A DNA stretch of 64,000 bases from Shewanella oneidensis MR-1 (GCF_000146165.2 NC_004347.2:1240001-1304000); one strand, 5' to 3'; counted from the stretch's first letter, positions 10,687-20,836 are shown. Made by a program: numbers and translations. Notes: generated from the letters alone by a model not told the origin.

Positions 10687-11130
10687 ATGGCAAAAGAATT
10701 CAGTCGTACACGTCGTATAGGCCAACAGTTACAGCAGGAGCTGGCTGTTGTCCTACAGCGCGACATGAAAGATCCCCGTATTGGTTTTGTGACCGTCAAT
10801 GACGTTGATGTTTCTCGCGATTTAAGTTACGCCAAAGTCTTTGTCACCTTCTTTGAAGAAGACAAAGATGTGGTGCAAGAAAAGCTTAACGCGCTGATTG
10901 CTGCGGCGCCTTACATCCGCACCTTAGTGGCTGGCCGTATGAAGCTGCGCGTGATGCCAGAGATTCGCTTCGTTTATGACAGTTCATTGGTTGAAGGTAT
11001 GCGTATGTCTAACCTCGTCAGCCAAGTCATCAACAGCGATAAAGCGAAACAACAGCAGTTTGGTAGCGTTGACGATGATGTTATTGAGAATGACATCGAA
11101 GAGAGCGATGACACCGAAGGTAAAGTGTAA
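10687..11130 (+). CDS. rbfA: Ribosome-binding factor A
   Basis: RbfA is a KH-fold protein that helps late 30S maturation and cold adaptation. The 147 residues begin [20 protein letters not shown], the family opening, and contain [20 protein letters not shown] and the conserved [11 protein letters not shown]. The C-terminal tail is acidic. Its TAA overlaps the truB ATG by one base (TAATG), indicating translational coupling. The order infB-rbfA-truB-rpsO is the same as in E. coli. Confidence 0.97.
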   Translation: MAKEFSRTRRIGQQLQQELAVVLQRDMKDPRIGFVTVNDVDVSRDLSYAKVFVTFFEEDKDVVQEKLNALIAAAPYIRTLVAGRMKLRVMPEIRFVYDSSLVEGMRMSNLVSQVINSDKAKQQQFGSVDDDVIENDIEESDDTEGKV

Positions 11131-12083
11131 TGGCAAGACGTTCAAAGGGCCGCTTTATCGATGGTATTGTATTGTTGGACAAAGCCACTGGCATGAGCTC
11201 CAACTTTGCATTACAGCGGGTAAAGCGCTTTTTTAATGCAAACAAAGCAGGCCATACTGGTGCGCTCGATCCTCTGGCGACGGGCATGCTGCCAATCTGT
11301 TTAGGCGAAGCGACTAAGTTTTCGCAGCATTTGCTGGATTCAGATAAACGTTATCTGGTGACGGCAAAACTGGGACAACGTACCGATACCAGCGACTCTG
11401 ACGGCGAAGTGGTGCAGACGCGCCCACTTGAGTTTACTCAAGACCAGCTGATGTCGGCTCTAGCGCATTTTCGTGGTGATACCTTGCAAGTGCCTTCGAT
11501 GTATTCGGCGCTCAAATATCAAGGCCAGCCTTTGTATAAGTATGCCCGCGAAGGCATTGAAGTGCCCCGTGAGGCACGCCCTATCACCGTATTTGAGCTG
11601 AACTTTATCAGTTTAGAAGGTGATGAGCTGACCTTAGACATTCATTGCTCTAAGGGAACTTATATTCGCACTATCATTGACGATTTAGGTGAAATGCTCG
11701 GCTGTGGTGCTCACGTCATCATGCTGCGTCGCACTCAAGTGGCGCATTATCCCTACGAAAAAATGGTCTCCCTTGAGCAGCTAGAAGCCTTAGTTGTAAA
11801 GGCGCAAGAACAACAGCTTGATCCAAGTAGTTTGTTGGATGCTCTACTGCTGCCAATGGATACAGCGGTTGCAGACTTTCCAGAGGTGAATGTGCCAGAG
11901 GCCAGCGCTGCGTATTTAATGCAAGGGCAGGCTGTGCGAGTAGCGGGCTTAGAGGCTGACAAACTTGTAAGGATTACATTAGGTGCTGAGCAGCGTTTTG
12001 TTGGCATCGGTTCGATGAATGAGGATGGTTTGCTAGCACCTAAGCGACTTATCGTGATCCACGATGAGCCTAAAGCACCTTAG
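11130..12083 (+). CDS. truB: tRNA pseudouridine-55 synthase
   Basis: TruB converts U55 to pseudouridine in the T-loop of nearly all tRNAs. The 317-residue protein carries the catalytic aspartate (Asp47) in [15 protein letters not shown], the [19 protein letters not shown] block, [18 protein letters not shown] and the [13 protein letters not shown] motif. It ends with a PUA-like domain. Its start overlaps the rbfA stop by one base. A predicted promoter for rpsO lies 36 bases after its stop. Confidence 0.97.
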   Translation: MARRSKGRFIDGIVLLDKATGMSSNFALQRVKRFFNANKAGHTGALDPLATGMLPICLGEATKFSQHLLDSDKRYLVTAKLGQRTDTSDSDGEVVQTRPLEFTQDQLMSALAHFRGDTLQVPSMYSALKYQGQPLYKYAREGIEVPREARPITVFELNFISLEGDELTLDIHCSKGTYIRTIIDDLGEMLGCGAHVIMLRRTQVAHYPYEKMVSLEQLEALVVKAQEQQLDPSSLLDALLLPMDTAVADFPEVNVPEASAAYLMQGQAVRVAGLEADKLVRITLGAEQRFVGIGSMNEDGLLAPKRLIVIHDEPKAP

Positions 12084-12118
12084 TTAAAGCTAATGCTTGA
12101 TTAATCCACCTGCTTTTA

Positions 12119-12147
12119 TTGCGCGCGCCTGAGATTATCGGTAGAAT
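12119..12147 (+). promoter_or_regulatory. Probable sigma-70 promoter of rpsO
   Basis: TTGCGC (12119-12124) and TAGAAT (12142-12147) are 17 bases apart, a good sigma-70 arrangement, leaving a leader of about 55 bases before the rpsO ATG. E. coli rpsO also has its own promoter here, and S15 represses its own translation through a leader pseudoknot. I could not verify such a fold. Confidence 0.6.
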
Positions 12148-12210
12148 AGCGCGCCCTCTGGCTGAGTTAGTGATCGGCTGGAGATTATCATTTTATATTT
12201 GGAGAGACAC

Positions 12211-12480
12211 ATGTCACTAAGTACTGAAGCGAAAGCAAAAATCCTGGCTGAATTTGGCCGTGGCGCAAATGACACTGGTTCAACTGAAGTTCAAGTTGCG
12301 CTGTTAACTGCTCAAATCAACCATTTGCAAGATCACTTCAAAGAGCACATCCACGATCACCACTCACGCCGTGGTCTGTTACGTATGGTTAGCGCTCGTC
12401 GTAAGTTATTAGCTTACCTGAAGCGTACCGAAGCTGTACGTTACAATGAGCTGATCCAAAAGTTAGGCTTACGTCGTTAA
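12211..12480 (+). CDS. rpsO: 30S ribosomal protein S15
   Basis: S15 binds 16S rRNA early in platform assembly. From the ATG at 12211 the protein has 89 residues, the standard length, with a GGAGAG ribosome site just upstream; the extended TTG at 12199 would add four residues encoded by that site. The sequence includes [17 protein letters not shown] and [18 protein letters not shown], both typical. A strong terminator follows directly. In many gamma-proteobacteria pnp would come next, but here a reversed GGDEF/EAL gene intervenes. Confidence 0.98.
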
Positions 12481-12498
12481 TCACACGTCGGCTAACGT

Positions 12499-12526
12499 AA
12501 AAAAGGAGGCTTAGCCTCCTTTTTTA
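12499..12526. terminator. Bidirectional terminator between rpsO and the GGDEF/EAL gene
   Basis: GGAGGC (12505-12510) and GCCTCC (12514-12519) form a stem over TTA, flanked by six A on the left and six T on the right. It can serve rpsO on the plus strand and the convergent gene on the minus strand. Confidence 0.85.
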
Positions 12527-12571
12527 TTGCCCCAAATGGGGTGGATTTAAGCCCTTCGTTCTTATCATCTA

Positions 12572-14626
12572 CTAAGTCCCGCGTAGCCCATCCAAATTGC
12601 TGATAGTCGCTGTTTGACTGGCCATATAGAGCGCCTCAAAGTCAGCTTGTGGCAAAGGCTGGCTAAAATAAAAGCCTTGTCCTATCTGGCACTCATTACT
12701 CTTAAGCCAATCCAGTTGCAGCTCGTTTTCAATTCCTTCTGCCACGATAGTCAGATTTAATTGTTTACCTAACATCAAAATTGTTGATGCGATTGCGCTG
12801 TCTCCAGGAAGATCGGAAACGAAGCAGCGATCGATTTTCATGGTTGTGATTGGCAGATGGCGAAGGTAAGAAAGGGAAGAATAACCTGTACCAAAATCAT
12901 CGACTGCAATACCAAATCCTGCCGATTTGAGTTGCTCTAATTTGTTGATAGCAAGTTCAATATCATTCATTAACGAGGTTTCAGTAATCTCAATTTCTAA
13001 TAACTCTGGTTGAATTTGATAACGCAGCGCCATTTGTTTGATATCTGATACCAGGCTTGCATCGGCAAACTGTTGTGACGCGACGTTAATCGCGATAGGA
13101 ATGGCATAGTTATATTTTTTCTGCCATTCCCGCAGCACTCGGCAACTTTGCTCTATCACCCAGCGACCAATCGGAATGATAATCCCCGTCTCTTCTGCCA
13201 CCGGAATAAAAGACATGGGGCTAATCAATCGGCCGTCTTTTTGCCAACGAATTAAGGCTTCACAACCGGTTATTTTGCCTGTTTGTAGGTCTAATTTAGG
13301 CTGGAAATACAGCAAGAACTCGTTATTTTTTAATGCATCATGCAGTGATGCTTCAGTACGAAGCCTGACTGCTGCCCGTTCGGTCATTTGCTGTTTGAAG
13401 AAAGCCCATTGATTCGAGCCCGCCGCTTTTGCGCTGTACATCGCGATGTCGGCATGGCGGATAAGATCTTCAGCGCTACTTCCATCCTCTGGATAGATAG
13501 AAATCCCAATAGATGCAGCGGGGTGAATCGCGTGTTCATTCAATTGGATGGGCACATTGAGTTGCACTAAGAGTTTATCGACAAAGTCCGCCGCTTGGTC
13601 TGGGGAATGTACAGAGTCTGCTAAAATAACGAATTCATCACCACCTAAGCGTGAAACAGAGCCTTTGTCGCCCACGACGCGCTCTAGAATGCGGGCAATA
13701 CGTGCGAGAAATTGATCGCCTAGTGCATGTCCTAGGGAGTCATTGATATTCTTAAAACGATCTAAATCGATAAACATCAAGGCAAAGCTACGCTTGTGAA
13801 CCCGCGAGCGTTGGATAGTCACGGCAATCGTTTCGAGCAGTAAAGTGCGATTAGGCAATCCTGTGAGTGGGTCTCGGGTTGCCATTTTACGAAGTTTGGA
13901 CTGCGTCTGGCTGAACTGAATTAAGATCTGATTAAATTTTGACGTCACTAATCCCAATTCATCATCCTTATGGGCATTGGACATGGGGAGTAGATTTTCA
14001 TCGGGCGAATCGGGCTCGATTTTATCTATCGCTTCACTGATCCTCGCTATTGGCTGAGTTAAAAAGCGGTGAAACACAACCGTTAATACTAAGGTGAGCA
14101 AAAGTGCGCGGGCTAACGTGGCAAAAAAGCTAAATCTGAGCTGACTAAAGAGTGTGTTGGTCAGTTCTTGAGTGTCGTAAAAAATGGTTAATGTGCCGAT
14201 AAGCTGCTGTTTTTGCGTACCTTCAAAGTAAAATGGCCGGTAGAGAGGGCGAGAAATTTCTTTCAGATCATCAAACAGTTGATTGCTGAGACTAATGAAG
14301 GTTTGCGAGTTGTTTGCCCGATTATTACTTACTGACACGAACATTGACCCGTCATCAAGCTCTATTACCGCAGAGCCTACATGTTCAACTTTTATGGCGC
14401 CTTCTAGGGTTTGCCTGGCGAGATTATCATCCAATGCCCAAACAGCATTTGCAGCGGGTTGTTCGACAGAATCGAGTAATTCCTGTTGAGTTGTAGTGAG
14501 TTGCTGTTTAGTGGATACAACGACAAGGGCAATTTCAACAATAAAAATAGCGATGGCAAAAAATAACGCAGTAAAAACGACGAGGTTAGTCTGTTTCCAA
14601 GTTAGGGATTTAAAGCGACCCGTCAT
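12572..14626 (-). CDS. Membrane-bound GGDEF/EAL cyclic-di-GMP enzyme
   Basis: This 684-residue protein should make and/or break cyclic-di-GMP at the inner membrane. It has a helix at about 15-37, a periplasmic sensor region (about 40-160), a second helix (about 164-187), a HAMP-like linker, a GGDEF domain (about 245-405) with an intact GGDEF at 328-332, and an EAL domain (about 425-675) with EAL at 456-458. The phosphodiesterase residues all appear present: INVASQQF, EITETSLM, DDFGTGYSSLSYL, KIDRCFV and AEGIE. The RxxD inhibitory site normally just before GGDEF is replaced by GDKG. Which activity dominates cannot be told. It lies between rpsO and pnp on the opposite strand. Confidence 0.93.
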   Translation of the reverse strand: MTGRFKSLTWKQTNLVVFTALFFAIAIFIVEIALVVVSTKQQLTTTQQELLDSVEQPAANAVWALDDNLARQTLEGAIKVEHVGSAVIELDDGSMFVSVSNNRANNSQTFISLSNQLFDDLKEISRPLYRPFYFEGTQKQQLIGTLTIFYDTQELTNTLFSQLRFSFFATLARALLLTLVLTVVFHRFLTQPIARISEAIDKIEPDSPDENLLPMSNAHKDDELGLVTSKFNQILIQFSQTQSKLRKMATRDPLTGLPNRTLLLETIAVTIQRSRVHKRSFALMFIDLDRFKNINDSLGHALGDQFLARIARILERVVGDKGSVSRLGGDEFVILADSVHSPDQAADFVDKLLVQLNVPIQLNEHAIHPAASIGISIYPEDGSSAEDLIRHADIAMYSAKAAGSNQWAFFKQQMTERAAVRLRTEASLHDALKNNEFLLYFQPKLDLQTGKITGCEALIRWQKDGRLISPMSFIPVAEETGIIIPIGRWVIEQSCRVLREWQKKYNYAIPIAINVASQQFADASLVSDIKQMALRYQIQPELLEIEITETSLMNDIELAINKLEQLKSAGFGIAVDDFGTGYSSLSYLRHLPITTMKIDRCFVSDLPGDSAIASTILMLGKQLNLTIVAEGIENELQLDWLKSNECQIGQGFYFSQPLPQADFEALYMASQTATISNLDGLRGT

Positions 14627-14750
14627 TCAGCTCTTCCTTTTATTGTTGTTTTTCACCAGAGGGTATTGTCCATATCACTATAGAGCATAACTCTTTGTTG
14701 ATTTAACCACTTTAGTGAAAAGATAGCGCTTTGTCATCATTATCTGCTCT

Positions 14751-14779
14751 TTATCTATGGTTCGTAATTGCAGTATACT
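14751..14779 (+). promoter_or_regulatory. Candidate promoter of pnp
   Basis: TATACT (14774-14779) is a good -10 box; TTATCT 17 bases upstream is a weak -35. Start of transcription would be near 14786, leaving a leader of about 35 bases before pnp. The promoter is expected because the preceding gene is on the other strand. Confidence 0.45.
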
Positions 14780-14820
14780 TACGCGCGTAATTCAAGGTCA
14801 TTAATTAAGGAATGGGTCAC

Positions 14821-16920
14821 GTGAATCCAATAGTAAAGAGTTTTGAGTATGGTCAACATACAGTCACCCTGGAAACAGGTGTCATTGCACGTCAAGCAGA
14901 TGCAGCCGTTTTAGCCAGCATGGGTGACACGACAGTGTTAGTCACTGTTGTAGGTAAAAAAGAAGCCGAAGCTGGCCGTGACTTCTTTCCTCTGACTGTT
15001 AATTATCAAGAAAAGACTTACGCAGCAGGTAAGATCCCTGGCGGTTTCTTTAAGCGTGAAGGCCGTCCTTCTGAAGAGGAAACGTTAATCGCTCGTTTGA
15101 TTGACCGTCCAATTCGCCCTCTTTTCCCTAATGGTTTCAAAAACGAAGTTCAAGTTATCATCACTGTAGTATCTGTCGATCCAGAAATCGAGCCGGATAT
15201 CATCTCTATGATCGGTACTTCTGCTGCATTAGCGATTTCAGGTATTCCATTCAACGGCCCATTAGGCGCTGCTCGTGTGGGCTACATTAATGGCGAATAT
15301 GTATTAAACCCAACTGTGAAACAAATCGGAGCTAGCCAACTTAACTTAGTGGTAGCGGGTACTGAAAGCGCAGTATTAATGGTTGAATCTGAAGCACAAG
15401 CCTTGCCAGAAGAAGTGATGTTAGGCTCTGTGGTTTATGGTCATGACCAACAACAAGTGGTTATCAAAGCGATTGCTGAATTCAAAGCTGAAGCCGGTAA
15501 ACCTACTTGGGATTGGACCGCGCCTGTTGAAGATGAGGCGTTAGTCGCTCAAATTAAAGAGCTGGCTGAAGCAGGCTTTATTGAAGCATACCAAATTCAA
15601 GTGAAACAAGAGCGTTACGCTCAAGTGGCTGTGGTAAAAGCTGCTGCTAAAGAAGCATTACTGGCCGCTAATCCTGATGTTGATCTACGTGAAGTAGACA
15701 ACTTATTAGGTAGCTTAGAGAAGAAAGTTGTGCGTGGACGCATCCTACGTGGTATGCCACGTATCGATGGTCGTGAACCTGATATGGTTCGTGCATTAAG
15801 CGTGTTAGCGGGCGTATTGCCACGTACCCATGGTAGTGCATTGTTCACGCGCGGCGAAACACAAGCGTTAGTGACTTGTACTTTAGGTACTGAACGTGAT
15901 GCTCAGAAGATTGATAGCATTATGGGCGAGCGCACAAACCGCTTTATGCTGCACTACAACTTCCCTCCTTACTCTGTTGGTGAAACGGGGATGGTCGGTT
16001 CACCTAAGCGCCGTGAAATCGGCCATGGAAAGCTCGCATGGCGTGGTATCAATGCTGTTATGCCATCTGCAGAAGAGTTCCCATACAGTGTTCGTGTGGT
16101 TTCTGAGATTACTGAATCAAACGGTTCAAGCTCTATGGCGTCAGTATGTGGTACTTCGTTAGCGCTGATGGATGCGGGTGTACCTATCAAGACTTCTGTA
16201 GCGGGTATCGCTATGGGTCTAGTGAAGGAAGGCGATGACTTCGTTGTTCTTTCTGACATCTTAGGTGATGAAGATCACTTAGGTGATATGGACTTTAAAG
16301 TGGCGGGTACCCGTGATGGTGTAACTGCACTGCAAATGGATATCAAAATCGAAGGTATCACCAAAGAAATCATGGAAATTGCACTGCAACAAGCCTATGG
16401 CGCACGTGTGCATATCCTGAACGTGATGGACCAAGCCATTGGTTCACACCGTGCTGATATCTCTGATCATGCTCCACGTATTACCACCATCAAGATTAAC
16501 CCAGAGAAAATCCGTGATGTTATCGGTAAAGGCGGCGCAGTGATCCGTGCTCTGACCGAAGAAACCGGCACTACGATTGAACTGGAAGATGACGGTACTG
16601 TGAAGATTGCTTCTTCAAATGGTGAAGCAACCAAAGAAGCGATTCGTCGTATTGAAGAAATCACTTCAGAAGTTGAAGTAGGTCGCATCTACAATGGTAA
16701 AGTGATTCGTATCGTTGATTTCGGTGCTTTTGTTAACATTCTGCCAGGTAAAGATGGTTTGGTGCACATTTCGCAAATCAGCGATGAGCGTGTGGCTAAC
16801 GTATCTGACCACCTTGAACTAAACCAAGAAGTCACCGTTAAAGTAATGGAAGTGGATCGTCAAGGTCGTGTAAGACTGTCAATTAAAGAAGCACAGACGA
16901 AAGAACCTGCTGCTGAATAA
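14821..16920 (+). CDS. pnp: Polynucleotide phosphorylase
   Basis: PNPase degrades RNA from the 3' end using phosphate and is part of the degradosome. The best start is the GTG at 14821 (699 residues, opening [19 protein letters not shown]) with AAGGA 9 bases upstream; the ATG at 14812 would lie directly on that ribosome site. Two RNase PH domains (about 1-215 and 310-540) enclose a helical domain. A KH domain ([20 protein letters not shown]) and an S1 domain ([20 protein letters not shown]) follow. A palindromic terminator comes after it. The linkage to rpsO is broken by the reversed GGDEF/EAL gene, so the mRNA leader that E. coli RNase III cleaves must differ here. Confidence 0.97.
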   Translation: MNPIVKSFEYGQHTVTLETGVIARQADAAVLASMGDTTVLVTVVGKKEAEAGRDFFPLTVNYQEKTYAAGKIPGGFFKREGRPSEEETLIARLIDRPIRPLFPNGFKNEVQVIITVVSVDPEIEPDIISMIGTSAALAISGIPFNGPLGAARVGYINGEYVLNPTVKQIGASQLNLVVAGTESAVLMVESEAQALPEEVMLGSVVYGHDQQQVVIKAIAEFKAEAGKPTWDWTAPVEDEALVAQIKELAEAGFIEAYQIQVKQERYAQVAVVKAAAKEALLAANPDVDLREVDNLLGSLEKKVVRGRILRGMPRIDGREPDMVRALSVLAGVLPRTHGSALFTRGETQALVTCTLGTERDAQKIDSIMGERTNRFMLHYNFPPYSVGETGMVGSPKRREIGHGKLAWRGINAVMPSAEEFPYSVRVVSEITESNGSSSMASVCGTSLALMDAGVPIKTSVAGIAMGLVKEGDDFVVLSDILGDEDHLGDMDFKVAGTRDGVTALQMDIKIEGITKEIMEIALQQAYGARVHILNVMDQAIGSHRADISDHAPRITTIKINPEKIRDVIGKGGAVIRALTEETGTTIELEDDGTVKIASSNGEATKEAIRRIEEITSEVEVGRIYNGKVIRIVDFGAFVNILPGKDGLVHISQISDERVANVSDHLELNQEVTVKVMEVDRQGRVRLSIKEAQTKEPAAE

Positions 16921-16966
16921 TTGTCTTTAGCAGACATTATCGTCGTCAGTTTTGATATGACGTGAC

Positions 16967-16999
16967 TAAAAGGAGATCAATTGATCTCCTTTTTGTTTG
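16967..16999 (+). terminator. Palindromic terminator after pnp
   Basis: AGGAGATCAATTGATCTCCT (16971-16990) is a perfect 20-base palindrome preceded by A residues and followed by TTTTT, a strong rho-independent terminator. Confidence 0.88.
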
Positions 17000-17112
17000 T
17001 TTTGGTTTAATTAAGTTGTGTTTAATGCTATTCCTCAATAGCAGTCCTGAAGTTGGATTGCTATCATGAACATTCTTCCGCGTGAGTTGGAAATCAAAAA
17101 AGGTAGAAATGG

Positions 17113-18015
17113 ATGAGTCTTAAAATTAGAACCGCTGTTGTTGCTGTGCTGGCGGGTGCCAGCTTGATGTTGGCTGGATGTGCGACCACTCAATCTCCCT
17201 TAGACAACCAAAATGACGTTGAAGGTAAGTTGGTTATCGCCCCGGTGATGACCGATTATAAAGTCGAGGTAACCCTTGCCAAACTTAACGAGATTTTATC
17301 AGCAGTTGAGTTAACCAATGAACAACGTGCGCGCTTTCATTATGACCGTGGTGTGATTTACGATAGCGTAGGTTTACGCTTGATGGCACGTATTGATTTT
17401 ATGCAAGCACTTAAACTGCAACCCGATTTAGCCGATGCCTATAATTTTCTTGGTATTTATTACACCCAAGAAGGTGAATACGATAGTGCTTATGAGGCCT
17501 TCGATGGCGTGTTAGAGCTAGCACCAAACTACGATTATGCCTACTTAAATCGTGGTATCGCGCTTTATTACGGTGATAGGAACGATCTTGCATTGAAGGA
17601 TATGCAAGCGTTTTACGCCGCCGATGATAAAGATGGCTACCGCGCCTTGTGGTTATACTTGATCCAATCAAAGGATGATGCTGCTGGGGCTAAACGTCAG
17701 CTACAGGAGCAGCGTAAGGGACTTGAAGCGGATGCGTGGTCAACTGTGATTGTTGATTATTATTTGGGTGTTAAGAGCCGCGACCAAGTGTTTGCCGATG
17801 CCAAGTTAGGCCTTACCCACCCTAAAGAATATGCCGAACGTCTCTGTGAGGCCTATTTCTATCTCGCTAAAATGGCCATTGCTAACAAGCAATATCAAGA
17901 AGCTGCAAACTATTTCCGCCTTGCCCTTGCAACCAATATTTATGACTTTGTTGAGCATAGATATGCTCGGATTGAACTGGCAAAAGTTAAAGGTTTGCTC
18001 GAAGGTACAAAATAA
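17113..18015 (+). CDS. nlpI: NlpI, TPR outer-membrane lipoprotein
   Basis: NlpI is an outer-membrane lipoprotein that acts as an adaptor for murein endopeptidases and the Prc protease. The 300-residue protein has a lipoprotein signal with lipobox LAGC, so Cys23 is the lipidated residue. TPR units follow, with conserved stretches such as RARFHYDRGVIYDSVGLRLM, AYNFLGIYYTQEGEYDSAYE and YAYLNRGIALYYGDRNDLAL, and the C-terminal NFVEHRYA-like block reads YDFVEHRYARIELA. The ATG at 17113 has AGG about 9 bases upstream; an overlapping ATG at 17109 is out of frame and soon stops. The pnp-nlpI order matches E. coli. Confidence 0.95.
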   Translation: MSLKIRTAVVAVLAGASLMLAGCATTQSPLDNQNDVEGKLVIAPVMTDYKVEVTLAKLNEILSAVELTNEQRARFHYDRGVIYDSVGLRLMARIDFMQALKLQPDLADAYNFLGIYYTQEGEYDSAYEAFDGVLELAPNYDYAYLNRGIALYYGDRNDLALKDMQAFYAADDKDGYRALWLYLIQSKDDAAGAKRQLQEQRKGLEADAWSTVIVDYYLGVKSRDQVFADAKLGLTHPKEYAERLCEAYFYLAKMAIANKQYQEAANYFRLALATNIYDFVEHRYARIELAKVKGLLEGTK

Positions 18016-18072
18016 GCCTTATCGCCCGAGGTACATCTTGGGCTTTACCTAGCCAAGTTCGCACTGAGGCGC

Positions 18073-18078
18073 TATAAT
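18073..18078 (+). promoter_or_regulatory. Candidate -10 box upstream of prfC
   Basis: A consensus TATAAT lies 37 bases before the prfC ATG, embedded in GCGC...GCGC arms. No convincing -35 box is seen at 16-18 bases, so this is tentative. Confidence 0.35.
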
Positions 18079-18114
18079 TTGCGCCTTTTTTAGCGATACG
18101 AGTGCATAGGTTAA

Positions 18115-19695
18115 ATGTCAGACAATAAAGTAGAGGTCGATAAACGTCGCACCTTCGCGATTATATCGCACCCCGACGCGGGTAAAACCACCATTACCGA
18201 AAAAGTGCTGTTATTCGGAAACGCGCTGCAGAAAGCGGGTACCGTTAAGGGCAAAAAGTCGGGTCAGCACGCTAAGTCTGACTGGATGGAAATGGAAAAA
18301 GACCGTGGTATTTCAATTACAACGTCTGTGATGCAGTTTCCCTATGGTGGCGCGCTCGTTAACCTACTCGACACTCCCGGCCACGAAGACTTCTCAGAAG
18401 ATACTTACCGCACCTTGACGGCGGTCGACTCCTGCTTGATGGTCATAGATTCGGCAAAAGGGGTTGAAGACCGAACCATCAAATTGATGGAAGTAACGCG
18501 TCTGCGTGATACGCCAATCGTCACTTTTATGAACAAACTCGACCGTGATATTCGCGATCCCATCGAACTGATGGATGAAGTTGAGAATGTGCTTAATATC
18601 GCCTGTGCGCCAATCACTTGGCCTATTGGCAGCGGTAAAGAATTTAAGGGTGTTTACCATATTCTGCGCGATGAAGTGGTGCTATACCAAAGCGGTATGG
18701 GACACACGATTCAAGAGCGTCGCGTGATTGAAGGTATCGATAATCCTGAGCTGGATAAAGCGATTGGTAGTTATGCAGCTGATTTACGTGATGAAATGGA
18801 GTTAGTTCGCGGTGCATCTAACGAGTTTGATCACCAAGCCTTCTTAAAGGGGGAGTTAACCCCAGTATTCTTCGGTACTGCATTAGGTAACTTCGGTGTT
18901 GACCATATCCTAGATGGTATCGTGGAGTGGGCTCCAAAACCGTTGCCCCGTGAAAGTGATCTACGCATGATCATGCCAGATGAAGAAAAATTCACTGGTT
19001 TTGTGTTTAAAATTCAAGCCAATATGGATCCAAAACACCGTGACCGTGTTGCCTTTATGCGTGTGTGCTCTGGCCGTTACGAGCAAGGCATGAAGATGCA
19101 TCATGTGCGTATCGGTAAAGATGTCAACGTGAGCGATGCCTTAACTTTTATGGCGGGCGATCGTGAACGTGCTGAAGTGGCTTATCCTGGTGATATTATT
19201 GGTTTACATAACCACGGCACTATCCGTATTGGCGATACTTTCACTCAAGGTGAAAAGTTCCGCTTTACTGGTGTACCTAACTTCGCTCCTGAAATGTTCC
19301 GTCGGATTCGTTTGCGTGATCCGCTCAAGCAAAAACAATTGCTCAAGGGCTTAGTTCAGCTATCTGAAGAAGGTGCGGTGCAGGTTTTCCGCCCATTAGA
19401 CACCAATGATTTGATCGTGGGTGCGGTGGGTGTACTGCAGTTTGAAGTCGTAGTCGGCCGCTTAAAGAGCGAGTACAACGTTGAGGCGATTTACGAAGGT
19501 ATTAGCGTTTCAACTGCGCGCTGGGTTTATTGTAAAGATGAGCGTAAGCTAGAAGAGTTCCGCCGCAAGTGTAGCCAAAACTTGGCGCTAGATGGTGGTG
19601 ATAACTTAACTTACATTGCGCCGACTATGGTTAACTTAAATCTTTCGATGGAAAGATACCCTGATATTGAGTTCGCTAAGACGCGTGAACACTAA
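18115..19695 (+). CDS. prfC: Peptide chain release factor 3
   Basis: RF3 is a GTPase that removes RF1/RF2 from the ribosome after termination. The 526 residues (E. coli 529) carry the P-loop SHPDAGKTT, the switch region [17 protein letters not shown] and the NKLDRD guanine-specificity motif, followed by RF3-type domains II and III ([22 protein letters not shown] at the C-terminus). A strong terminator follows. Confidence 0.97.
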   Translation: MSDNKVEVDKRRTFAIISHPDAGKTTITEKVLLFGNALQKAGTVKGKKSGQHAKSDWMEMEKDRGISITTSVMQFPYGGALVNLLDTPGHEDFSEDTYRTLTAVDSCLMVIDSAKGVEDRTIKLMEVTRLRDTPIVTFMNKLDRDIRDPIELMDEVENVLNIACAPITWPIGSGKEFKGVYHILRDEVVLYQSGMGHTIQERRVIEGIDNPELDKAIGSYAADLRDEMELVRGASNEFDHQAFLKGELTPVFFGTALGNFGVDHILDGIVEWAPKPLPRESDLRMIMPDEEKFTGFVFKIQANMDPKHRDRVAFMRVCSGRYEQGMKMHHVRIGKDVNVSDALTFMAGDRERAEVAYPGDIIGLHNHGTIRIGDTFTQGEKFRFTGVPNFAPEMFRRIRLRDPLKQKQLLKGLVQLSEEGAVQVFRPLDTNDLIVGAVGVLQFEVVVGRLKSEYNVEAIYEGISVSTARWVYCKDERKLEEFRRKCSQNLALDGGDNLTYIAPTMVNLNLSMERYPDIEFAKTREH

Positions 19696-19716
19696 CAGTG
19701 TTAAGTGACTAAGTTT

Positions 19717-19743
19717 AAAGGCGGTGATTCACCGCCTTTTTTG
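19717..19743 (+). terminator. Terminator after prfC
   Basis: AAAGGCGGTGA and TCACCGCCTTT form a long perfect stem followed by a T run. Confidence 0.88.
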
Positions 19744-19771
19744 TATCTCAAATTAGTGGAGGCGATTTTTA

Positions 19772-19948
19772 ATGAATTGGATAATACGAGCTTGGCAGGC
19801 TTATATCCGTTGGTGTGACAAGATGGGACTGACGCCCGAAAACCGCCGCTGTTGTATGCCACAATTGGAAGAACCACCATTAATTCGCGCTAAAACTGAT
19901 TGTCAAACACAGGCTCAATCATCAAACGGAGGCACAAAAACGGAGTGA
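19772..19948 (+). CDS. Small Trp/Cys-rich protein, DUF5363-like
   Basis: A 58-residue gene too short for usual ORF cut-offs. It begins MNWIIRAWQAYIRWCDKMGL and continues with TPENRRCCMPQLEEPP and a polar tail. A GGAGGCG ribosome site lies 7 bases before the ATG, and the stop is 7 bases before the ATG of the TatD-family gene, so the two look like one operon after the prfC terminator. The opening, with several Trp, a GLTP turn and a CC pair, recalls the small DUF5363 proteins found near prfC or tatD genes in Vibrio and relatives; that family match is from memory and unverified. Function unknown. Confidence 0.75.
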   Translation: MNWIIRAWQAYIRWCDKMGLTPENRRCCMPQLEEPPLIRAKTDCQTQAQSSNGGTKTE

Positions 19949-19955
19949 CAGATTG

Positions 19956-20723
19956 ATGATGCTAGATACCCATGCGCATTTGGATTTTTCTGAATTTGAC
20001 GCTGACCGCGACGACGTAGTGCAACGTATGCGGCAAGTGGGCATTGATAATCTCATTATTCCCGGGGTTTCACCCGAACATTGGCCTAAACAGTTGGCGA
20101 TTGCCAAGCAGTATCAAAGTTATTTTGCCTTAGGTATTCATCCTTGGTTTTGTCCAGAAAATGTGGATGAAACGATTTCTGCATTAACATTGCTCGTTTC
20201 TCAGTTACGAGAATGTCCCCGTTTTGTTGCAATTGGTGAATGCGGTTTAGATAAACTTTATCCTGACAATTGGAATCTACAGCTACTTTTTTTTGAAGCG
20301 CAACTGGCGTTGGCCCATGACGTCAATCTGCCGATTATTATCCATGCTGTAAAAGCGCATCAAGAAGTTTTGTCCTATTTAAAGCGCCATAAACTGCCCC
20401 GAGGTGGCGTTATTCATGCCTTCTCTGGCAGTAGTGATATCGCTCTCGAATATACTAAGCTTGGTTTTAAGCTTGGGATTGGTGGTTTAATTATGAATCC
20501 CAATGCGAAAAAACTGCTCAAAACTGTTAGTGAGTTGCCCTTAGACAGTTTCCTACTTGAGACTGATTCTCCTGCCATGACTCCGCTCAATGTTACAGAT
20601 AAACGCAACCAGCCCGCTAATGCTGTACTTTTTATGGACAAAATTGCAACTTTGCAAAAAAAATCTAGTGTTCTAATATCAGAACACTTGGTGTTGAATG
20701 CAATGCAACTGTTTGACCTTTAG
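19956..20723 (+). CDS. TatD-family metal-dependent hydrolase (YjjV-like)
   Basis: TatD-family enzymes are metal-dependent DNases or hydrolases with a TIM-barrel fold. The 255-residue protein has the metal ligands in order: DTHAHLD, GECGLD, IIHAVKAHQE, GGVIHAFSG and LLETDSPAM. It resembles E. coli YjjV (GVVHGFSG and LLLETDAPD) more than TatD itself. The ATG at 19956 is chosen, with GGAG 10 bases upstream; a TTG at 19953 and a second ATG at 19959 are possible. It is downstream of the 58-residue gene. Confidence 0.9.
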   Translation: MMLDTHAHLDFSEFDADRDDVVQRMRQVGIDNLIIPGVSPEHWPKQLAIAKQYQSYFALGIHPWFCPENVDETISALTLLVSQLRECPRFVAIGECGLDKLYPDNWNLQLLFFEAQLALAHDVNLPIIIHAVKAHQEVLSYLKRHKLPRGGVIHAFSGSSDIALEYTKLGFKLGIGGLIMNPNAKKLLKTVSELPLDSFLLETDSPAMTPLNVTDKRNQPANAVLFMDKIATLQKKSSVLISEHLVLNAMQLFDL

Positions 20724-20793
20724 TTGTTTTTGGTTAAACAGGTGTATGTCGCAATAGCATTTTGCTCTAAGCGATTGAAATTAAACTCCAAAA

Positions 20794-20836
20794 TTTTGAT
20801 CAAAACGACGATTTTCGACTTTCTCTCGGGTATAAT
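20794..20836 (+). promoter_or_regulatory. nupC promoter region with a 12-bp palindrome
   Basis: TATAAT at 20831-20836 is a consensus -10 box with no clear -35. The perfect palindrome TTTTGATCAAAA (20794-20805) is centred about 42 bases before the expected start of transcription, the position of class II activator sites. It is not a CRP consensus because the half-sites have no 6-base spacer. Confidence 0.5.

Noticed and set aside
14812..14820. ATG at 14812 as the pnp start
   Set aside because: It lies directly on the AAGGA ribosome site; the GTG at 14821 has proper spacing and matches the family N-terminus.
20794..20805. TTTTGATCAAAA as a CRP site
   Set aside because: CRP half-sites TGTGA and TCACA are separated by 6 bases; here the half-sites abut and lack the TGTGA form.
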